DNA from: RQOF01 sp964461135
GTDB taxonomy: Bacteria; Calditrichota; Calditrichia; RBG-13-44-9
Direction: 5' to 3'
Assembly: GCA_964461135.1 (NCBI GenBank)
Contig: CAYWTB010000003.1
Span: 1-64,000 of the forward strand
Length of the DNA stretch: 64,000 bases
How positions within the stretch are numbered: position 1 is the first letter of the stretch; every line of letters starts with the position of its first letter. Under the pieces are notes generated by a model. That model saw only the letters and a program-made list of their open reading frames with translations. It had not been told where the DNA came from and did not search any database. This document shows positions 51,337 to 60,461 of this stretch, in pieces. The translations under genes and the position numbers were made by a program.

Positions 51337-53600
51337 GTAGGGGCGAGGTAACCTCGCCCCTACTACTCAAAATTGCAGGTATATCGCTTTTAACAGGTAT
51401 TATTTTATTCTCCTTTTATCGTGGCGGCTGGAGTCAGCAGACCGATAAATTACCCTATGAAATTTCCCGCATGAATGGAGTTGTTAAACTGGACGGATTA
51501 AGCGATGAAGCAGCCTGGCAGGATATGAAACCGCTTCCGGTTATCATGCAGGAACCCCGATTTAATACCGACCCTTCGGAAAGAACCGAAATTCGTATGG
51601 GTTATGATAGTAACTATTTGTATGTCGCTGCCCGCTGCTTTGACCAGGAACCGGACAAGATCCAGTGTCCGTCCAAAAAACGGGATGAGCTGGGTTTGAC
51701 CAATGATTGGTTGGGAATTATTCTGGATACCTTTAATGACAAAGAAAATGCTCTGGCTTTTTTTTCCACGCCAGCCGGTCTTCGCCTGGATATGACTGTT
51801 TTTGATGATGCGCAGGGTGATTTCCCCATAAACGAAACCTGGAACACATTCTGGGATGTTGCAACAGCGAAAACTGAAGCCGGCTGGTTTGTGGAGATGC
51901 GGATTCCCTTTTCAAGTTTACGCTTTCAGGAAGATCAGGGTCGTGTGATAATGGGCCTGATAACCTGGCGCTGGATTGCCCGAAAATATGAGGTTGATAT
52001 TTTTCCGGCCATTCCATCTGAGTGGGGATTCTGGAGCAAATTTAAACCATCTCAGGCACAGGAAGTAGTATTCCGGGATATTCACAGCGTGAAACCATTA
52101 TATGTTGTTCCATATGTTCTTGGTGGATATGGAGAAAGTTTTGAATTGAATGATGAGGAAACTGCTTATCCAAAAGAAGATAAAGTGACCCGGGAAATCG
52201 GCCTGGACTTAAAATATGGTCTGACCAGCAATCTGACCATGGATTTAACGGTAAATACCGATTTTGCCCAGGTGGAAGCAGATGACCAGGAAATTAATCT
52301 GACCCGATTTTCCTTATTTTTTCCTGAAAAACGACTATTCTTTCAGGAACGTGCCAGTAATTTTGAATTTAATTTCGGGGAACCAAACCGGCTCTTTTAC
52401 AGCCGAAGAATAGGTATCTACGAAGGTGCTCGGATTCCCATATACGGAGGTGCCCGAATTGTGGGCCGCACGGGACCATGGGATGTCGGATTTATTAACA
52501 TGCAAACCGCTCCAGTTGATTCTGTCTTGTCGGAAAATTTTACTGTGTTGCGATTGCGAAAACAGGTTTTCAATCCATATTCTTATATGGGAGGAATCAT
52601 CACCAATCGCCTGGATACTGATGGAAATTACAACAGCGCCTATGGAGTGGATGGAATATTCCGTGTGTATGGTGATGATTATCTGACTCTTAAATGGGCT
52701 CAGACCTTTGACAGTGGGTTGGATAATAATGCTGTTTCCCTGGAACAGGCCAGGCTCAATCTGAATTGGCAGAGACGGACCTTGAAGGGTCTTGGTTATA
52801 ATGTTGTTATTTCCAGAGCCGGCAAGAATTATAACCCGGCCATGGGTTTTGAATTGCGGGAAGATTATAGTCGATTTGACGGACAACTACTCTATGGCTG
52901 GGCCGGAGAGTCGGGCAAAATGCTCCGGCAACAGCTCTATCTGAACGGATATGTTGTTAAGAAAAATCAGTACGGTGCCACAGAATCCGCAGAAGTGGGA
53001 CCGAACTGGGATTTTACTTTAAAATCGGGCTATAACGGAGGGCTTCAGGTAAAATATTATTTTGAAAATGTGCCGGATTCCTTTTCCCTGTCGAATGAGG
53101 CAGATATCATACCGGGGCCTTATAATTTTTATGGTTTGTCGGGTTATTATGGTACTCCCTTCAGCGGCCTTTTTTATATTGAAGGTAATTTTTACATCGG
53201 GTCCTTCTTTGATGGAAACCGTGTCTCTTTTGCGATTGAACCGAATTGGAATCTGGGTTCTTTCATAAATTTAAATGGATTTTATCAATTTAACAGAATC
53301 AAGATATCAAAAAGGCATCAAAATTTTGAAGCACATATTGGGAGGTTAAGGGTGCTACTGATGCTGAGCACTAAAATATCGTTTAGTGCATTTGTGCAAT
53401 ACAACAGTGCCGGTAAGGTTATCATTACCAATTTCCGGTTTCGCTTTAATCCCCGGGAAGGAAATGATCTGTACCTGGTTTATGACGAAGGTTTAAATCT
53501 GGACCGTGAGCGTGAAATCCCGGTTTTGCCGGTGCGAACAGTGCGGACACTGCTCTTAAAATACTCTTACACCTTCAATTTAACGGTGGGGCGTCATTAG
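51033..53600 (+). CDS. DUF5916 outer-membrane protein, fused in frame to a RAYT fragment
   Basis: One open frame of 855 residues. Residues 1-108 are RAYT copy 2 plus REP-encoded residues (GRGEVTSPLL). From about 110, AGISLLTGIILFSFYRGGWS is a signal peptide, followed by a carbohydrate-binding family-9-like domain (NGVVKLDGLSDEAAWQDMKP) and DUF5916, ending in a beta-barrel (VVPYVLGGYGESF, VNTDFAQVEADDQEINLTRF, FFPEKRLFFQER). Families of this type begin directly with the signal peptide and have their own ATG; none is visible between 51337 and the signal sequence. Either the true start is lost or it uses a near-cognate codon. Predicted outer-membrane location. Confidence 0.75.
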   Translation: MKGCDYSQVGYYFVTICAQNGDCSPCEIFYRSTRKKINCPIISQGKFGEIINGEIQLNAVGKMIHLWWHQLTQKYVNVELDDFIMMPNHLHGIIIVNDNDDGRGEVTSPLLLKIAGISLLTGIILFSFYRGGWSQQTDKLPYEISRMNGVVKLDGLSDEAAWQDMKPLPVIMQEPRFNTDPSERTEIRMGYDSNYLYVAARCFDQEPDKIQCPSKKRDELGLTNDWLGIILDTFNDKENALAFFSTPAGLRLDMTVFDDAQGDFPINETWNTFWDVATAKTEAGWFVEMRIPFSSLRFQEDQGRVIMGLITWRWIARKYEVDIFPAIPSEWGFWSKFKPSQAQEVVFRDIHSVKPLYVVPYVLGGYGESFELNDEETAYPKEDKVTREIGLDLKYGLTSNLTMDLTVNTDFAQVEADDQEINLTRFSLFFPEKRLFFQERASNFEFNFGEPNRLFYSRRIGIYEGARIPIYGGARIVGRTGPWDVGFINMQTAPVDSVLSENFTVLRLRKQVFNPYSYMGGIITNRLDTDGNYNSAYGVDGIFRVYGDDYLTLKWAQTFDSGLDNNAVSLEQARLNLNWQRRTLKGLGYNVVISRAGKNYNPAMGFELREDYSRFDGQLLYGWAGESGKMLRQQLYLNGYVVKKNQYGATESAEVGPNWDFTLKSGYNGGLQVKYYFENVPDSFSLSNEADIIPGPYNFYGLSGYYGTPFSGLFYIEGNFYIGSFFDGNRVSFAIEPNWNLGSFINLNGFYQFNRIKISKRHQNFEAHIGRLRVLLMLSTKISFSAFVQYNSAGKVIITNFRFRFNPREGNDLYLVYDEGLNLDREREIPVLPVRTVRTLLLKYSYTFNLTVGRH
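51104..51167. repeat. 13-bp perfect inverted repeat inserted in RAYT copy 2
   Basis: ACCCTGTGAGATA (51104-51116) is exactly complementary to TATCTCACAGGGT (51155-51167), loop 38 bases. It lies in a position where RAYT copy 1 has no such sequence, and the reading frame passes through it. A different palindrome family from the GTAGGGGC REPs. Confidence 0.7.
51337..51363. repeat. REP palindrome joining RAYT copy 2 to the DUF5916 gene
   Basis: GTAGGGGCGAGGT and ACCTCGCCCCTAC form perfect 13-base arms around a single A. It sits exactly at the junction where RAYT homology ends and the signal peptide of the outer-membrane protein begins, so insertion at this palindrome probably created the fused frame. 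Confidence 0.75.
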
Positions 53601-54152
53601 TCCTGAGGAAAAAGTAAACCAGCCTCTGTCTTAAATAATTTTTTTTCTGATTTAACTTCATACTCGGTTTAGTTCCTGTAAATTTGCAGCCAGATCATAT
53701 AAGAAGATGATTATTAATTGAAGGCTGAGGCTAAGGGCAAAAAACTCAAGGACAAAGGCAAAGTTAAGAAAATATAGTCAGCAGTCGGTCCCGCACTTAA
53801 ATTCATTAAAAAATAATATATTTTCGACCATATTAATTTAAGTGCGGGAGCAGTCTGCATAAATGCAAGATCAAAGATCAAGGATCAAAGAAAAGAGTAA
53901 GCATTAGCCAGTTAGCAGTAGGTAAAAAAACCTGATTTAAAAGGTTATGCAATAAATAGAATATTGAATTCATGTGAATTAGTGGAATTCGTGGATAAAA
54001 AAATAAGTTTCCAGACTGCCAACTAGGGTCTTTACCCTTTGTCCTTTACCCTTGTATTCCTGCATCCCGTCTTCCCTGCCAGCATCCAGTATCCAGAATC
54101 GAGCATCCAGTAAACCTGTTCAAAAAATTCTTTTAAAAAAATAAAAAAAGTC
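53601..54152. other. intergenic region rich in simple words, no gene
   Basis: About 550 bases between the DUF5916 gene and the operator at 54161. It contains the inverted repeat at 53789-53849, near-repeated words GATCAAA (around 53870-53890), TTTACCCTTTG/TTTACCCTTG (54030-54055) and CATCCAG-type repeats (54080-54115). No coding potential was found. Confidence 0.5.
53789..53849. repeat. 15-bp perfect inverted repeat
   Basis: TCCCGCACTTAAATT (53789-53803) and AATTTAAGTGCGGGA (53835-53849) are exact complements around a 31-base AT-rich loop. Flanking words GCAGTC are similar on both sides. It could be an intrinsic hairpin, a REP of another family, or a small mobile element. Confidence 0.6.
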
Positions 54153-54201
54153 TTGACATAATGTTATTTATTTCTAACAATATGTTAGAAATAAATAACA
54201 T
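54153..54201 (+). promoter_or_regulatory. promoter with a perfect 19-bp inverted-repeat operator
   Basis: A consensus -35 box TTGACA lies at 54153-54158. Directly after it ATGTTATTTATTTCTAACA (54161-54179) is mirrored by TGTTAGAAATAAATAACAT (54183-54201) across a 3-base spacer. The repeat covers the expected -10 and start of transcription. The regulator encoded two genes on (XRE at 54598) is the obvious candidate to bind it. A consensus -10 is not evident. Confidence 0.65.
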
Positions 54202-54211
54202 GGAGATCATT

Positions 54212-54601
54212 GTGAGAAAAGGTATTTTATCATTGATCATTGCTATATTATTAATCCTCATCATTGCTTTATGGTTCTTTCAGATGAAGGATCAGATAAA
54301 CATTTATCTGATTTTATTCGCTTTAGGTGTAATTTTTATTGTTGGTTTTTCTATTTATAATGGCATAAAAATGATCAGGGAATCTAAACAACATTTGCCT
54401 GTTGAAGATGAATTATCCAGAAAAAATAAACTGAAAGCGGGGTTTTACAGCTATCTCATATCCATCTATTTATGGATTATTTTATATTTTTTAGCGGACC
54501 GGTTCACTAATCCCAGGATCCTGTGTGCCGTTGGAATAATGGGAATGACAGTTATCTTTATCGCATCGCTGTTATACTTTAAAAATAAAAGTGACCTGTG
54601 A
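54212..54601 (+). CDS. small membrane protein with four predicted helices
   Basis: About 129 residues. Hydrophobic segments: ILSLIIAILLILIIALWF, YLILFALGVIFIVGFSIY, FYSYLISIYLWIILYFL and ILCAVGIMGMTVIFIASLLYF, with a charged loop in the middle. The GTG at 54212 is preferred because GGAG at 54202-54205 stands 6 nt before it; an ATG at 54200 overlaps the operator and has no ribosome site. Probably DUF2178-like; such proteins often travel with YozG-type regulators. The stop overlaps the regulator start by 4 nt (GTGA). Confidence 0.65.
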   Translation: MRKGILSLIIAILLILIIALWFFQMKDQINIYLILFALGVIFIVGFSIYNGIKMIRESKQHLPVEDELSRKNKLKAGFYSYLISIYLWIILYFLADRFTNPRILCAVGIMGMTVIFIASLLYFKNKSDL

Positions 54602-54792
54602 AAAACAGAATCAGGGAATTGCGAGCCAAAAGCAGGCTAACTCAGGAAGATCTGGCCAGAAAAGTGGGTGTTAGACGGGAAACTATTGTGTTTCTGGAAA
54701 AAGGGAAATACAATCCTTCGCTGGAACTGGCTTATGATATCAGCCGGACATTCGGGCTTAAAATAGAAGAGGTTTTTCTTTTAGAAGATTAA
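54598..54792 (+). CDS. XRE/YozG-like transcriptional regulator
   Basis: 64-residue helix-turn-helix protein consisting of little more than the DNA-binding fold: KNRIRELRAKSRLTQEDLARK, recognition helix GVRRETIVFLEKGKYNPS, and ISRTFGLKIEEVFLLED. GTG start overlapping the membrane-protein stop, so the two are translationally coupled. Likely an autoregulator of the pair through the 19-bp inverted repeat at 54161. Confidence 0.85.
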   Translation: MKNRIRELRAKSRLTQEDLARKVGVRRETIVFLEKGKYNPSLELAYDISRTFGLKIEEVFLLED

Positions 54793-54822
54793 CTTAATGG
54801 GAAATCCGTTTTTAGCCTGTCT

Positions 54823-54852
54823 CAGACTTCTATTTATCACAAAAGAAGTCTG
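54823..54852 (+). terminator. possible weak terminator hairpin
   Basis: CAGACTTCT (54823-54831) pairs with AGAAGTCTG (54844-54852), loop 12 bases, 31 nt after the regulator stop. There is no T-run, so termination is uncertain. Confidence 0.3.
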
Positions 54853-54972
54853 AACGGAGATTTATATGATGCAGATATAATATTCGATATATTTCTTTTG
54901 CATTTATTGCTGACAGTGCCAGTATATTTTTATTATTATTTTGATAATAAAGTAATCCATCAAACAATTTAA

Positions 54973-55230
54973 TCATTCTCCCCACCCGGTATATTTAGTG
55001 TCTCTTAAAAGAAAATTCAGAGAACCTTCTGTCTTGAGTACATCGACCGCCATATCGGTAATGCCATCCATATCGTCCCTGGCAAATGATGACAGCTGAA
55101 CAATGACTCCATTTTTAAGAACAATAAAGTGTCTAAATACTGCCGGTTTTTCCTGATCCAGTATAGCAAAACAAATATCTTCATTATCATCATACTGGCT
55201 GAGCATCTGCCGAACATCTCCTACCGTCAT
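54973..55230 (-). CDS. small conserved-looking protein of unknown function
   Basis: About 85 residues, no recognised domain: MTVGDVRQMLSQYDDNEDIC then VFRHFIVLKNGVIVQLSSF. The second in-frame ATG at 55230 is used because AGAGGAG lies 7 nt before it; the first ATG (55236) overlaps that site. Stand-alone minus-strand gene. Composition resembles small regulatory or DUF-like proteins. Function unknown. Confidence 0.5.
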   Translation of the reverse strand: MTVGDVRQMLSQYDDNEDICFAILDQEKPAVFRHFIVLKNGVIVQLSSFARDDMDGITDMAVDVLKTEGSLNFLLRDTKYTGWGE

Positions 55231-55436
55231 TTTCATCTCCTCTTACATTAATTTCCACTGTTGCTACAATAATTTTTATAAATGAAGGTTTTATGAAGGA
55301 GATTAAATCACTTGAAAATTCTAATAATGATTTTTATAAATTTTATCTTTTGAACTGATCAAACCTGATAAAAGGGCACTTTGTCACTCTGCGAATATAT
55401 AATGGAAAATTCTCTCCACTGCTATCCGTGATTGAC

Positions 55437-56092
55437 TCAGGTAGGTTGCGGTTGGGATTTCCGACGGTTGCGTCCGTATAACAGTAGTGATCCGACAATT
55501 CCGGCTACAAATAATCCGAAATCCTCTTTTACACCCAGATTGACAGCCGCGCTAAAGCCTATGAGGGACCAGAGAAGGGGGATAATCCATACATAAAACG
55601 GTACTTTCTTGACCGTCCACAGCAATAAACCGAACGTAAAAATAGTGGTGGGACGTGGCGCCACACCGAAAACAGGGGATTGTGGATAGCTGTGTCCAAA
55701 AGCATAGCCCAGCAGCGGATAAATTAACGGGGCATAAAGAATAAAAATGCCCCCTGTAATGGAATAAACATTTGTCTGATAATGAAACGACAATCCGTTT
55801 TTTATGACCCCGCTGTAAAGGAAAATCAGTCCCTGCATGTTAAAAATATTCCGAAAATATAAGCTCCCTTATTAATGGCAGAAAAAAACAGCAGGTGGTA
55901 AAAAATGCCCATAAACAGCCAGAAAAATCCAAGGATGGTGCTTATAATGCCATCGGATCGGGCGGATCTTTTGAAACAGAATGTCAGTGCTATTACTGCC
56001 AGCAAATAGGTAACAATCTGCATGGGAAATATGGCCTGGTTGTAAGACACGAAGACATTTAAAAATTGTTCGATGGTGAATGGTAATTGCAT
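55437..56092 (-). pseudogene. DUF6064-family membrane protein, frameshifted
   Basis: Two overlapping minus-strand frames together make one DUF6064-like protein of about 215 residues. The first (56092-55826) starts QLPFTIEQFLNVFVSYNQAI with membrane helices and reaches INKGAYIFGIF; the second (55838-55437) resumes at MQGLIFLYSGVI and has four more helices, ending in RRKSQPQPT. The switch is in a run of T bases near 55840-55850, typical of a homopolymer sequencing error or slippage. No function is known for the family. Confidence 0.65.
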
Positions 56093-56703
56093 GGCAAACC
56101 CCCAACATGAATTTTCAATATTTCTATATTATTATATAAAAAATGAAGCTGGCTGTGCAAGATTAAATGCAAAAAGTCTGTATTCCGGAGAGAACGATAA
56201 TGGATATATAAAATTTCCAGATGGCAGAGAGTGCACAATGATGCATAAGACTGGAGTGATTTGCCATCTGGTATGCCAGGTACAAGATCCTCCCCGGAAC
56301 TTCGGGCACTGGGCCGTCTCTTTATTTTGTTTTAATTGATTCACTGTATGCCATGATTAATATTGTGAAAAAATTCTGCCGGCATGCAGAATTCTTGAAG
56401 AAAATTATGCCGCCTCAATAAGGGAGGTAAATTTTTCAGTATTTATCGTGATATCCTGTTTGCCGATCAAATTAATCGGATTTTCCGGATATTCCTGAAT
56501 ATGATCCGGCGAATTTATGTAGATTGATTTCCGGTTAAAAATAAGTAATAGGATCTACAGTCTTCTCATGTCATTTTTCCGCGATTATTATCCACTTAAG
56601 ATAATTTAACCGTCAGACTGATCATTAAATCATTGCAGAGAATATTACTTTATTGAGGAATAGACGAGGTTTTATGCAGAGGATGAAATCAATAATAAGG
56701 AGA
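56093..56703. other. intergenic region, no gene found
   Basis: About 610 bases between the DUF6064-like gene and the alkyltransferase-like gene, both on the minus strand. Several short open stretches were examined and show no family resemblance. No inverted repeat of note. Confidence 0.4.
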
Positions 56704-57027
56704 TTACCTTTTCCACTGAAATTTTTTCAGTGATATAATATTTTGGGCATTCAGTTTAATTCCTTCAGCCTGCAATAGCACATATTGCATATGCCATTCC
56801 GGGCTGGCCGGACGAAGGCTGATCTGTCCGCGCACGTTAATAACCCTATGCCAGGGACAGTCAGAATGTACTGGAAGCTGGTGTAGAGCATATCCCACCT
56901 GGCGTGCATGGCCGGCCATCCCCGCGAGGCGGGCAATCTGGCCATAGGTGGCGACTTTGCCGGGCGGGATCCGTCTAACAACCTGGTATATCTGCTGGTA
57001 GTGGTTTGTTTTGACCATCCGATTCAC
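56704..57027 (-). CDS. alkyltransferase-like protein (ATL, MGMT DNA-binding domain)
   Basis: 107-residue protein with the DNA-binding domain of O6-alkylguanine-DNA alkyltransferases: VVRRIPPGKVATYGQIARLAG, then RQVGYALHQLP and PWHRVINVRGQISL. The active-site Cys of PCHRV is replaced by Trp (PWHRV), as in ATL proteins, which bind alkylated guanine and recruit nucleotide excision repair instead of repairing it directly. Start could be three codons later (MVKTNHYQQ). Monocistronic on the minus strand. Confidence 0.88.
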   Translation of the reverse strand: MNRMVKTNHYQQIYQVVRRIPPGKVATYGQIARLAGMAGHARQVGYALHQLPVHSDCPWHRVINVRGQISLRPASPEWHMQYVLLQAEGIKLNAQNIISLKKFQWKR

Positions 57028-57220
57028 TTTTTTTCATCCGAGGTGAAAAGAAGTTATATGAAAAAAGGGAAAGAAAAATGCTAAAAACAATCGGCAGTCA
57101 TCAGCTGCAGGGTATTAAAAATTTCCGCTGACAGCTGATTAAATAATGATTTAAGAAAAACAGAACTGAAAGCAGTGAATCGGAGATTTCCCCTTCTCAA
57201 TCAAATTGATAACCACCTTA

Positions 57221-57730
57221 TTAATATAATTTTTCTTTATCCTTCCAGACCGCTTGGGGATTTCTTTTCAGAATGTAGCGTTTTTCGCCCATTTTAAATA
57301 TCAGGTATTCGATATTATAGACCTGGGGACTGAATGTCCCGTCAATCTGAAAGTAAACCACAAAACCATGGCCGGTCACCAGGGTTCCCGGATACTCACC
57401 GGCGCGAGTTATCTTCCTCAGGGAATATATTTTGTTACCATAACTCATTGTTAAAATGTCCTGGTAATAATTAAGAGGCAGTGGTGAACTTCCCCGGTTG
57501 ATGATGAGTAGGGCATATTCATAGCCTCCGGGAATTTCTGATGGCTGGATTTGTGCAGACAAAGCGATCATATTATCTTCATAAAGGTAATGCCTGCTTT
57601 CATAATTGGAAATTGAAAAATCAGGAGTACTGCGAAGTTTTTCCTTAACAACGCAGTTTGACAGCAAAATCAGTATAAATATCAGGAAAAATCTGATAAT
57701 TAATTTTAATTCCCTTCCAGTTTTTTCCAT
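57221..57730 (-). CDS. predicted lipoprotein of unknown function
   Basis: 169-residue lipoprotein with signal IIRFFLIFILILLSNC. The start MEKTGRELK at 57730 is chosen over an upstream in-frame ATG because GAGGAAAT lies 7 nt before it. The mature part is beta-rich (YEYALLIINRGSSPLPLNYY, VYNIEYLIFKMGEKRYIL) and looks like an immunoglobulin-like or DUF fold. No homologous family is recognised. Confidence 0.6.
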   Translation of the reverse strand: MEKTGRELKLIIRFFLIFILILLSNCVVKEKLRSTPDFSISNYESRHYLYEDNMIALSAQIQPSEIPGGYEYALLIINRGSSPLPLNYYQDILTMSYGNKIYSLRKITRAGEYPGTLVTGHGFVVYFQIDGTFSPQVYNIEYLIFKMGEKRYILKRNPQAVWKDKEKLY

Positions 57731-58430
57731 TTTTATTTCCTCAGGAGATTCCTGAATGATTTCACCATCATAAAACTTCCGGATGTCATACAACGGAGCT
57801 CGCTGCTTAAATATAAAAGGTAAAGAGCCATTCTCATAGTAAATCTGAAAAATCATGATCTTAATTATCCATGCGAATATTTCTATTCTGAATCGGTCAA
57901 GAATACTTAAGTTAATTTATTCTGACTCAGAATATTAATATGCATTCGATATGCCGGTACAGTTAATAAAGAAAAAATATTCAAATTCAAAGACAATCAC
58001 AAATAAATACAGCATTATCCACTAAAATAAAGTATGTTCTTTGGCCTAGCCGTCCAATTTATACAGTTTTTTTAATATCCGGCTCTTTGTACTTTTACTG
58101 TCAGGCTAGTTTGAGTAAACAGGTATGGAGCAAAAATTTTGATTTGTAAAAAGCTGAATATTTTATTATGATTTTAGCCAGACTATATGTCTCCTCCCTC
58201 ATTATTAGTCCTCTTAATGATTAGGCATTTTACCCGGGCACATTGCCTCCAAGATTAGAAATTTACCTTCGTTTCAAAGATGGCATTTAATGTTCAATAT
58301 CTGTTATAAAAAGGATGTAACATTGTTGATTGATATGCCGTATCTGGAGTTGTCTATGGAAAATTCATCCTGCGATGCGGTTAACAAAAAAATCTAATTC
58401 TATCAATTGAAAACATGGGGAACAGGCGTT
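57731..58430. other. intergenic region upstream of the export operon
   Basis: About 700 bases. No gene is supported; the first 125 bases could be an extension of the lipoprotein reading frame but lack a good start. The promoter of the macA-like operon should lie here; no clear hexamers were found. Confidence 0.35.
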
Positions 58431-59699
58431 ATGTCAAAAAAGAAAATAATTCTGATATCGATAGGGCTGATATTTATTATTGTCATTCTTGCAGCGGTAT
58501 TAAACAGGGGTAACGGACCCGCAGCGATTGAGGTACAAACCTCCAAAGTTCAGAAACAGAAGATTGTGGAGACGGTAAGTTCCACCGGCAGAATCCAGCC
58601 CAAGACACAGGTTAAGATCAGTGCAGACGTGGCTGCGAAAATCACCCAACTTGCGGTTGAAGAGGGTGACTGGGTTGAGAAAGGGCAGCTGTTAATTCGT
58701 CTGGATCGTGAAAAATATGAGGCAGTTGTGGAAATGGCTGAGGCAAATGTACGCTCAGTAGAAGCGGATGCCAAATTGACCAAGGAAAATATGCTGAAGG
58801 TGGAAAAGGATTATGAGCGTACCCGCAGCATGTTTGACCGTAAGCTGGAGCCTCAGGCGACACTGGATCAAATGTCTGCCGCTTATCAGGTAGAAAAAGC
58901 CCGCTATCAATCTTCACTGGAACTGGTAGAACAAGCTCGTGCATCACTGAAACAGGCACAGGATGATCTTTCTAAAACCACAATTTACGCACCCATGTCC
59001 GGAACTATCAGCACTTTGAACAAGGAAGTAGGCGAAATTGCCCTGGGTTCTCAATTTCAGGAAGACGTCATTTTAATAATCTCGGACCTGCGTGGCATGG
59101 AAGCCCTAGTAGATGTAGATGAGAATGATATCGTATCAGTTTCACTGGGAGATAGTACCACTATAGAAGTTGATGCATTACCGGAAAAGGTATTTCGTGG
59201 TGTGGTAACCGAAATTGCAAGCAGTGCCAAAATTTCCGGCCTCGGCTCAGTCGATCAGAAGACTGATTTTGAGGTAGAAATCACCATTTTGAATCCGGGA
59301 AATGACCTGCGTCCGGGTATGACGGCCAGCAGTGATATTCTAACGGATGTCAGGGAGAATGTTCTGGGAGTTCCAATACAGAGTGTAGCTGTCCGGACTC
59401 CGGAACAGTTGAAACAGATGGAACAACTCCCGAAAGGCGATGTGGCTATAGCAGATGACTCTGCCGCCCAGATTTATAAACCGGGTAAAGATGGTTTCGT
59501 GGAGGTCGTATTTGTTGTGAATGAGAGTCAGGTAAGTGCCAAGCAGGTAAAAACAGGGATTCAGAGTGAGACACATATCGAGATCATTGAAGGTTTGAGT
59601 GAAGGAAATGAAATTGTGATCGGTAACTACCGTGCGATAAGCCAGGATTTGAAAAACGGGTCCAAAATTGTAATTCAGAATGCAATGACGAAACGATAG
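58431..59699 (+). CDS. MacA-like periplasmic adaptor (membrane fusion protein)
   Basis: 422-residue adaptor of ABC-type export systems. One N-terminal membrane segment (IILISIGLIFIIVILAAVL), then the biotinyl-lipoyl region (VETVSSTGRIQPKTQVKISA), a long coiled-coil hairpin at about 95-180 (VEMAEANVRSVEADAKLTKE, KARYQSSLELVEQARASLKQ), the second lipoyl half (TTIYAPMSGTISTLNKEVGE) and a beta-barrel domain with LRPGMTASSDI. The ATG at 58431 is used; a TTG at 58407 is in frame but gives a poor N-terminus. First gene of a four-gene operon with ATPase and two permeases. Confidence 0.88.
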   Translation: MSKKKIILISIGLIFIIVILAAVLNRGNGPAAIEVQTSKVQKQKIVETVSSTGRIQPKTQVKISADVAAKITQLAVEEGDWVEKGQLLIRLDREKYEAVVEMAEANVRSVEADAKLTKENMLKVEKDYERTRSMFDRKLEPQATLDQMSAAYQVEKARYQSSLELVEQARASLKQAQDDLSKTTIYAPMSGTISTLNKEVGEIALGSQFQEDVILIISDLRGMEALVDVDENDIVSVSLGDSTTIEVDALPEKVFRGVVTEIASSAKISGLGSVDQKTDFEVEITILNPGNDLRPGMTASSDILTDVRENVLGVPIQSVAVRTPEQLKQMEQLPKGDVAIADDSAAQIYKPGKDGFVEVVFVVNESQVSAKQVKTGIQSETHIEIIEGLSEGNEIVIGNYRAISQDLKNGSKIVIQNAMTKR

Positions 59700-59748
59700 T
59701 AAATCAATAACCAGGCAATTAGCTGTCTGACTGTAAGGAGAATAAATT

Positions 59749-60444
59749 ATGGCATTTGAAATTATAGATGTAAAGAAAGTTTATCAGATGGGCAGCCAGG
59801 AGGTGGCGGCATTACAGGGAGTGTCACTGGCGGTGGATAGCAATGAATATATGGCCGTCATGGGTCCGTCAGGGTCCGGGAAATCTACGCTGATGAATAT
59901 TATTGGTTGCCTGGATACACCATCCTCCGGCGCGTATCTGCTGGAAAGCCAGGATGTAAGTAAAATGAATGATGATCAGCTGGCGGAGATTCGCAATCAT
60001 AAAATCGGGTTCGTATTTCAGACATTTAATCTGATTCCCCGTGCCGATGTGTTCCATAACGTTGAACTTCCCATGGTGTACAGTGGAATGTCTTCTTCCG
60101 GACGCAGAAAAATAGCGGAGGAAGCTATTGAACGGGTGGGATTAATAGACCGCATGAAACATAAACCCAGTGAATTATCGGGGGGACAACGCCAGCGTGT
60201 AGCCATTGCCAGAGCCCTGGTAAATAACCCGTCTATTATTCTGGCAGATGAACCTACCGGTAATCTTGATACTACCATCGGGGAAGAAATTATGACCATT
60301 TTTGATGACCTTCACCGTACGGGTAATACTATTATTCTGGTGACGCATGAAAATGATATTGCCATGCATGCGAATCGTATTATCAAATTGAAAGATGGCC
60401 TTCTGGAAAGTGATATTTTAAATAATAAACATTATGCGGCCTAA
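59749..60444 (+). CDS. MacB-type ABC transporter ATPase (LolD family)
   Basis: 231-residue ATPase. Walker A GPSGSGKST near residue 40, Q-loop FVFQTFNLIP, signature LSGGQRQRVAIARAL near 142, Walker B IILADEPTGNLD, H-loop VTHEND. Belongs to the LolD/MacB/FtsE group that powers mechanotransmission rather than transport across the inner membrane. TAAGGAG before the ATG. It should serve both downstream permeases. Confidence 0.93.
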   Translation: MAFEIIDVKKVYQMGSQEVAALQGVSLAVDSNEYMAVMGPSGSGKSTLMNIIGCLDTPSSGAYLLESQDVSKMNDDQLAEIRNHKIGFVFQTFNLIPRADVFHNVELPMVYSGMSSSGRRKIAEEAIERVGLIDRMKHKPSELSGGQRQRVAIARALVNNPSIILADEPTGNLDTTIGEEIMTIFDDLHRTGNTIILVTHENDIAMHANRIIKLKDGLLESDILNNKHYAA

Positions 60445-60461
60445 TAAATTAAGTTGGACCC

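Noticed and set aside
54161..54199. ATG at 54161 as start of the membrane protein
   Set aside because: It lies in the first arm of the operator and has no ribosome site; the GTG at 54212 has GGAG at correct spacing.
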